64,000 bases of DNA from the NCBI GenBank assembly GCA_963724195.1, contig CAVRTQ010000009.1, positions 12,454-76,453 on the forward strand. The letters are read 5' to 3'. This DNA is from Solirubrobacter sp963724195. GTDB lineage: Bacteria > Actinomycetota > Thermoleophilia > Solirubrobacterales > Solirubrobacteraceae. The notes beneath the pieces are model-generated. The model made no database searches and was not told the DNA's origin. It was given only the letters and a program-made list of their open reading frames with translations. Shown one piece after another: positions 60,135-64,000 of the stretch. Each line of letters begins with the position of its first letter. Within the stretch, counting starts at the first letter, position 1. Both the position numbers and the translations under genes were made by a program.

Positions 60135-62822
60135 ATGACCGAGTTCCACGGCCGCAACGGTGAGCGTGCGCAACTCGAGCAGCTGTTGGACCGCGCCCGG
60201 CGGGGTGAGAGCGCGGTGCTCGTCGTCCGCGGGGAGGCGGGGATCGGCAAGACCGCGTTCCTGCGCTGGGTGGCGGACCACGCGCCCGGTTTCCGGGTCG
60301 CGCACGTCACGGGCGTGGAGGCCGAGCTGGAGCTGGCCTACGCGGGGCTGCATCAGCTGTGCGCGCCGCTGATCGCTCGGCTCGCCGAGTTGCCCACACC
60401 GCAGCGGGTCGCGCTGGAGGTCGCGCTCGGCCTGGCCGCGGGTGACCCACCGGACCGGTTCCTCGTCGGGCTCGCCGTGCTGAGCCTGCTGTCCGCCACC
60501 GCCGAGGAGCAGCCGTTGCTGTGCATCGTCGACGACCTGCCGTGGCTCGACGACGCGTCCGCCAACGTGCTCGGGTTCGTGGCCCGGCGACTGCTCGCGG
60601 AGCCGATCGCGCTCGTGTTCGCCGTCCGCGAGCCGAGCCCGCAGCGGCACTTGACCGACCTCCCGGAGCTGTGGCTCGACGGTCTCGACGAGGGGGACGC
60701 TCGCGCGCTGTTGGCCACGGTGATCCCCGGGCGGATCGACGAGCGCGTCCGCGAGCGGATCCTGGCCGAGACGCGCGGCAACCCGCTCGCGATGCTCGAG
60801 CTGCCGCGCGACGTCAGCCCGACCGAACCGGCCGGCGGCCTCGGCGCCGACGCGCTGTCGAGCGGGGTCGAGGACGAGTTCCGGCGGCGGATCGCCGCGC
60901 TGCCCGACGCCACCCGCAGGCTGCTGCAACTGGCGGCCGCCGACCCGGTCGGCGACCCGTTGCTGGTGTGGCGGGCGGCCGAGCGGCTCGGCATCGACCG
61001 CCACGCGGCCCAGCTCGCCGCGGAGGCGGGCCTGCTGGAGATCGGCGCGCAGGTGCGGTTCCGGCATCCGCTGGTGCGCTCGGCCGCGTACGCCTCCGCC
61101 CCGGTTTCGCAACGGCACACGCTGCACGCCGCGCTCGCCGAGGCCACGGACCCGAACCTCGATCCCGACCGGCACGCTTGGCATCGCGCGCAGGCGGTGG
61201 TCGGCCTCGACGAGGACGTCGCCCGCGAGCTCGAACGCTCGGCGGAGCGCGCCCAGGCGCGCGGAGGGCTCGCCGCCGCCGCCGCGTTCCTGGACCGCGC
61301 GGCGACGATCACGCCCGACCCCGCTCGCCGCGTGCACCGGCTGCTCGTGGCGGCGCGCACCCTGTACGACGCCGGGCAGCTCGAGGAGGCGCTGGGACGG
61401 CTCGTCGCGGTCGAGTCCACCGGCGCGGGCGCGCCCGAGGTCGAGCATCTGCGCGGACAGGTCGCCTTCGACCGGCGACAGTTCGGCGAGGCCGCCCAGT
61501 TGCTGCTCAGCAGCGCGCGGCGGTCCACGGACCGCATGATCTACCTCGAGGCACTGAGCGCGGCGATCTGGGCCGACGATCCCGACGCGATCCGTGCGGC
61601 GGCCGAAGAGGCGCGACGGCTGCCGCCCGGCACCGAGCCGCAGGACCTGCTGCTCGACGGGTTGGCCGTCCGGCTCACGGACGGCGCGGCGGCGGGCGCG
61701 CCGCCGCTGCGCGCCGCGCTGGAGGCGGTGCTGGCGCTGGAGCCGGCGCCCGGCCGGCTCGGCGAATGGCTCTGGCTCACGGGGCTCCGCGGCGCCGGGA
61801 CGGTCGCGCTGGAGCTGGCCGATGCCGACGCCGCCCACACGCTCGCGTCCCGCCAGGTCCAGGTCGCGCGTGAGCACGGGGCGCTGGTGCAGCTGCAGTT
61901 CGCGCTGAACTTCGTCGCGCGCACGCACATCCTGCGCGGGGAGCTGGCCGCGGCCGAGGTGGCGCTGGACGAGGAACGGCGGATCGCCACCGCGACGCGC
62001 CGCCCGCCGATCGGGTACACCGCGATGGGCCTCGCGGCCTGGCGCGGGCAGGAAGGGCCCGCGACGGAGGTGATCGCGTCGGCGAGCGGTCGGGGCCGGG
62101 TGGCCAACATCGCCGACCACGCCGCGGCCGTGCTCTGGAACGGACTCGGGCGCTACGACCTGGCCCGCGACGCGGCCCAGCGGGCGTTCGCGCGCGACCA
62201 GCTCACCTACCGGCTCCTCATCGCTCCCGACCTGGCGGAAGCGGCCTCGCGCACGGGTGACACGGCCCTGCTGGGGGCGGCCCGCGAGGCGCTGGACGCC
62301 GCGGCGACGCCGACCGACTGGCTGCTCGGCATGCGCGCGCGGGTGCGCGCGCTCGCCGGTGGCGGGGACGAGGCCGAGCGCCACTACCGCGAATCGCTCG
62401 ACCGGCTCCAGCGGACGTCACTGCGCGGCGAGCTCGCCCGCTCGCGCCTGCTGTACGGGGAGTGGCTGCGGCGAGAGGGCCGCCGGGTCGACGCCCGCGA
62501 GCAGCTGCGCGTCGCCCGCGAGACGCTGATGGCGATCGGCGCCGACGGGTTCGCCGACCGCGCCCGCCACGAGCTCCTCGCCACCGGGGAGAAGGTCCGC
62601 AAACGCCGCGACGACACGCGCGACGAGCTCACGCCGCAGGAAGCGCAGATCGCCCGGCTCGCCCGCGACGGCCGCACCAATCCGCAGATCGGTGCCGAGT
62701 TGTTCCTCAGCCCGCGGACGGTCGAATGGCATCTGAAGAAGGTGTTCACCAAGCTCGGGATCAGCTCCCGGCGGGCGCTCCGCGACGCGCTGCCGGACCG
62801 AGACCTCGCGTACTCCGTCTGA
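60135..62822 (+). CDS. LuxR family regulator with N-terminal AAA ATPase (LAL-like)
   Basis: 895 residues in one frame: STAND-type ATPase with Walker A GEAGIGKT (33-40), Walker B LLCIVDDLPWLDD, a long alpha-helical (TPR-like) middle part, and a C-terminal LuxR HTH (LTPQEAQIARLARDGRTNPQIGAELFLSPRTVEWHLKKVFTKLGI in parts, about 830-875). Large ATP-binding LuxR proteins act as signal-integrating activators. TAGGCT (60120-60125) lies nine bases before the ATG. Its neighbour on the other side is a cytosolic-looking ligand-binding protein, a possible signal partner. Confidence 0.92.
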   Translation: MTEFHGRNGERAQLEQLLDRARRGESAVLVVRGEAGIGKTAFLRWVADHAPGFRVAHVTGVEAELELAYAGLHQLCAPLIARLAELPTPQRVALEVALGLAAGDPPDRFLVGLAVLSLLSATAEEQPLLCIVDDLPWLDDASANVLGFVARRLLAEPIALVFAVREPSPQRHLTDLPELWLDGLDEGDARALLATVIPGRIDERVRERILAETRGNPLAMLELPRDVSPTEPAGGLGADALSSGVEDEFRRRIAALPDATRRLLQLAAADPVGDPLLVWRAAERLGIDRHAAQLAAEAGLLEIGAQVRFRHPLVRSAAYASAPVSQRHTLHAALAEATDPNLDPDRHAWHRAQAVVGLDEDVARELERSAERAQARGGLAAAAAFLDRAATITPDPARRVHRLLVAARTLYDAGQLEEALGRLVAVESTGAGAPEVEHLRGQVAFDRRQFGEAAQLLLSSARRSTDRMIYLEALSAAIWADDPDAIRAAAEEARRLPPGTEPQDLLLDGLAVRLTDGAAAGAPPLRAALEAVLALEPAPGRLGEWLWLTGLRGAGTVALELADADAAHTLASRQVQVAREHGALVQLQFALNFVARTHILRGELAAAEVALDEERRIATATRRPPIGYTAMGLAAWRGQEGPATEVIASASGRGRVANIADHAAAVLWNGLGRYDLARDAAQRAFARDQLTYRLLIAPDLAEAASRTGDTALLGAAREALDAAATPTDWLLGMRARVRALAGGGDEAERHYRESLDRLQRTSLRGELARSRLLYGEWLRREGRRVDAREQLRVARETLMAIGADGFADRARHELLATGEKVRKRRDDTRDELTPQEAQIARLARDGRTNPQIGAELFLSPRTVEWHLKKVFTKLGISSRRALRDALPDRDLAYSV

Positions 62823-62875
62823 GCCACCGCACTGCCCTGAGCGTCGCGACCTGCTGGGCGTTGCCCTGCTCCCGC

Positions 62876-63898
62876 TCACGACCGCCGACGAGCGGCCTCC
62901 TCGTCGTCGAGTGACCGGAGCACGCGGAAGCGATCGATCTGCGCCGGATCACGATCGACGACCTGGATCGGCGGCCACGTCCACTGCCAGACGCTGATCC
63001 CGGGCGTGCGCGAGAACGTGATCGGCCCACGCGTCCCCTCGACCCTCACGGCCGACCAGGCGTCGCAGCGCAGCCGCTCGGCCAGCGCCAGGATCGTGTC
63101 GTAGCCCTCGAAGGCGACGAAGGACGGCGCTTCGCCCAGCCGCTCACGCAGGGCCGCCTCGACGCGGGCGCCGAGCGGGCTGAGACGCTCGGGCAGGTAG
63201 CGCAGGAACGGGATCGCGGCGCCGTCCTCGCCCAGCGCCGTCGCCCATTCGGGCAGCTCCGGTTGCCCGGCGGGAGCACCGATCAACACGTCGGCGAGGC
63301 GCGGATCGCGGCGGACGGTCTTGACGATCGACGTCGCCGGCTCCGGCGTGCCGGTCAGCAGCAGCAGGGCGGTCGCGCCGTGCTCGACGAGCGCATCGCC
63401 CACGGCGGCCGGCTCGAGTTCGACGAGCGTGCCGCCGCGGGGCGCGAGGTGCTCGCGCAGGATGCGGATCCCCGCGGTCCAGTAGACGCTCGGCGTGACC
63501 GCCACGGCGATCCGGCGGTGTCCCGCGCCGAGGAGGAAGTCCGCGTAGAGCGTCCAGCCGCGCGACTGCGCCGGGGCGATCCGCGCGACCCAATCGGTCG
63601 GCTGGTCGGTGAGCGCGTCGAGCACGGCGGACGAGCACAGGAACGGCAAGCCGAGCGCGTCGGCCCGCGCAGCGGCGGCGCGAGCGACGACGCTGTGGTA
63701 CTCGCCCGCCACGGCCGCGACGCCCAAGCCGGCCAGCTCCTCGACCGCCGCCGTGGCCCGCTGTGGATCGCCCGCGGTGTCCCGGACGACCAGCTCGGCA
63801 TCGACCTCCGCCGCGGCGAGCTCGAGCCCGGCGAGCAGGTGTCGCCCGGCCGCGACCCAGCCGGGCGGCGTGAGCGGGACAAGGGCACCGATCTTCAT
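62876..63898 (-). CDS. Type 1 periplasmic-binding-fold (Leu/Ile/Val, AmiC-like) protein without signal peptide
   Basis: 340 residues starting directly in the fold (MKIGALVPLTPPGWVAAGRHLLAGLELAAAEV in parts), with VAAVAGEYHSVVARAAAARADALGLPFLCSSA and FVAFEGYDTILALAERLR, typical of the Peripla_BP_6 family. There is no Sec or lipoprotein signal, so it may be cytosolic as in AmiC, the ligand sensor of an antitermination system. The frame is open about 25 codons upstream, so a longer start is not excluded. It converges with the LuxR-type regulator; no permease genes lie here. Confidence 0.75.
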   Translation of the reverse strand: MKIGALVPLTPPGWVAAGRHLLAGLELAAAEVDAELVVRDTAGDPQRATAAVEELAGLGVAAVAGEYHSVVARAAAARADALGLPFLCSSAVLDALTDQPTDWVARIAPAQSRGWTLYADFLLGAGHRRIAVAVTPSVYWTAGIRILREHLAPRGGTLVELEPAAVGDALVEHGATALLLLTGTPEPATSIVKTVRRDPRLADVLIGAPAGQPELPEWATALGEDGAAIPFLRYLPERLSPLGARVEAALRERLGEAPSFVAFEGYDTILALAERLRCDAWSAVRVEGTRGPITFSRTPGISVWQWTWPPIQVVDRDPAQIDRFRVLRSLDDEEAARRRS

Positions 63899-64000
63899 GC
63901 CGGGATCCTCGCCGCAACCGCGGGCCTCGACCAGTGGCCTGGGCGCCGACCTGCACCAAGATCCGGTCAGTGTCGCGCACGGTGATCTCGGGCATGACGC
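63899..64000 (-). other. Window edge; possible unfinished minus-strand gene
   Basis: An ATG at 63995 (minus) opens MPEITVRDTDRILVQVG and stays in frame over the binding-protein start without recognisable family. A second frame ends VAARIPA and a TGA overlapping the 63898 ATG, which looks like the end of a coupled upstream gene entering from outside. With 100 bases I cannot decide. Confidence 0.3.

Overview
The window is a GC-rich (about 70 %) actinobacterial chromosome segment, most likely from class Thermoleophilia, order Solirubrobacterales (Solirubrobacter-like). The grounds are an OpcA-dependent oxidative pentose-phosphate cluster, a short form of the phosphoglucose isomerase usually seen in Tal-Pgi fusions, an AcrA1-type two-domain acyl-CoA reductase, many MarR/TetR/LacI/LuxR regulators, and widespread leaderless starts (TANNNT 6-9 nt before ATG/GTG). 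There is no rRNA, tRNA, CRISPR array, insertion sequence or recognisable prophage. Placement is inferred from gene content, not from a database search.

Layout. 1-5.6 kb: enoyl-CoA hydratase, fatty acyl-CoA reductase, aldose epimerase, and a family 5 ABC binding lipoprotein ending in a strong terminator. 5.6-10 kb: a group-2-type sigma factor, then polyphosphate kinase and exopolyphosphatase overlapping on the minus strand. 10-13.5 kb: an ABC-2 exporter, a small membrane protein, a MarR regulator and an orphan LivM. 13.5-17 kb: a two-gene beta-oxidation operon (thiolase plus hydratase/dehydrogenase). 17-26 kb: DUF559 protein, aldehyde dehydrogenase, Rieske protein, an autoregulated ArsR-SRPBCC-DUF899 operon, a BNR_4 protein, a MocR regulator divergent from an EamA transporter, GNAT, and a 56-residue zinc-finger-like protein. 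26-36.6 kb (minus): rpiB, glk, pgl, opcA, zwf, gnd, pgi, then tkt, forming nearly the whole pentose-phosphate pathway. A ruined chemoreceptor gene and a hairpin repeat lie between pgi and tkt, and no transaldolase is present. 36.7-46.6 kb: msrB, an ABC/FtsX exporter, a metallophosphoesterase lipoprotein, a secreted beta-propeller, DoxX, a phosphotransferase, and an MFS efflux pump divergent from its TetR repressor. 47-54.4 kb: oligoendopeptidase F, M20 peptidase, an odd reduced ABC ATPase, XRE-cupin, a PEP-mutase-like enzyme, a methyltransferase and LacI. 54.4-64 kb: a small secreted protein, a stand-alone IF-1, ogt, a 35-residue zinc-ribbon protein, glgP, a zinc-ribbon membrane protein, ArsC-like protein, fused remnants of a permease and a cyclase, VOC protein, a large LuxR-type ATPase and a leaderless-looking periplasmic-binding-fold protein.

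Two properties of the sequence affect every reading. First, about twenty otherwise well-conserved genes change frame once or more, usually by one base in GC-rich runs. I read these mostly as sequence or assembly indels and annotate the full spans. Second, three convergent gaps (6.6, 34.4 and 51.8 kb) share pieces of one mosaic, hairpin-rich repeat family whose stems vary while still pairing. This is the most promising undescribed element here.
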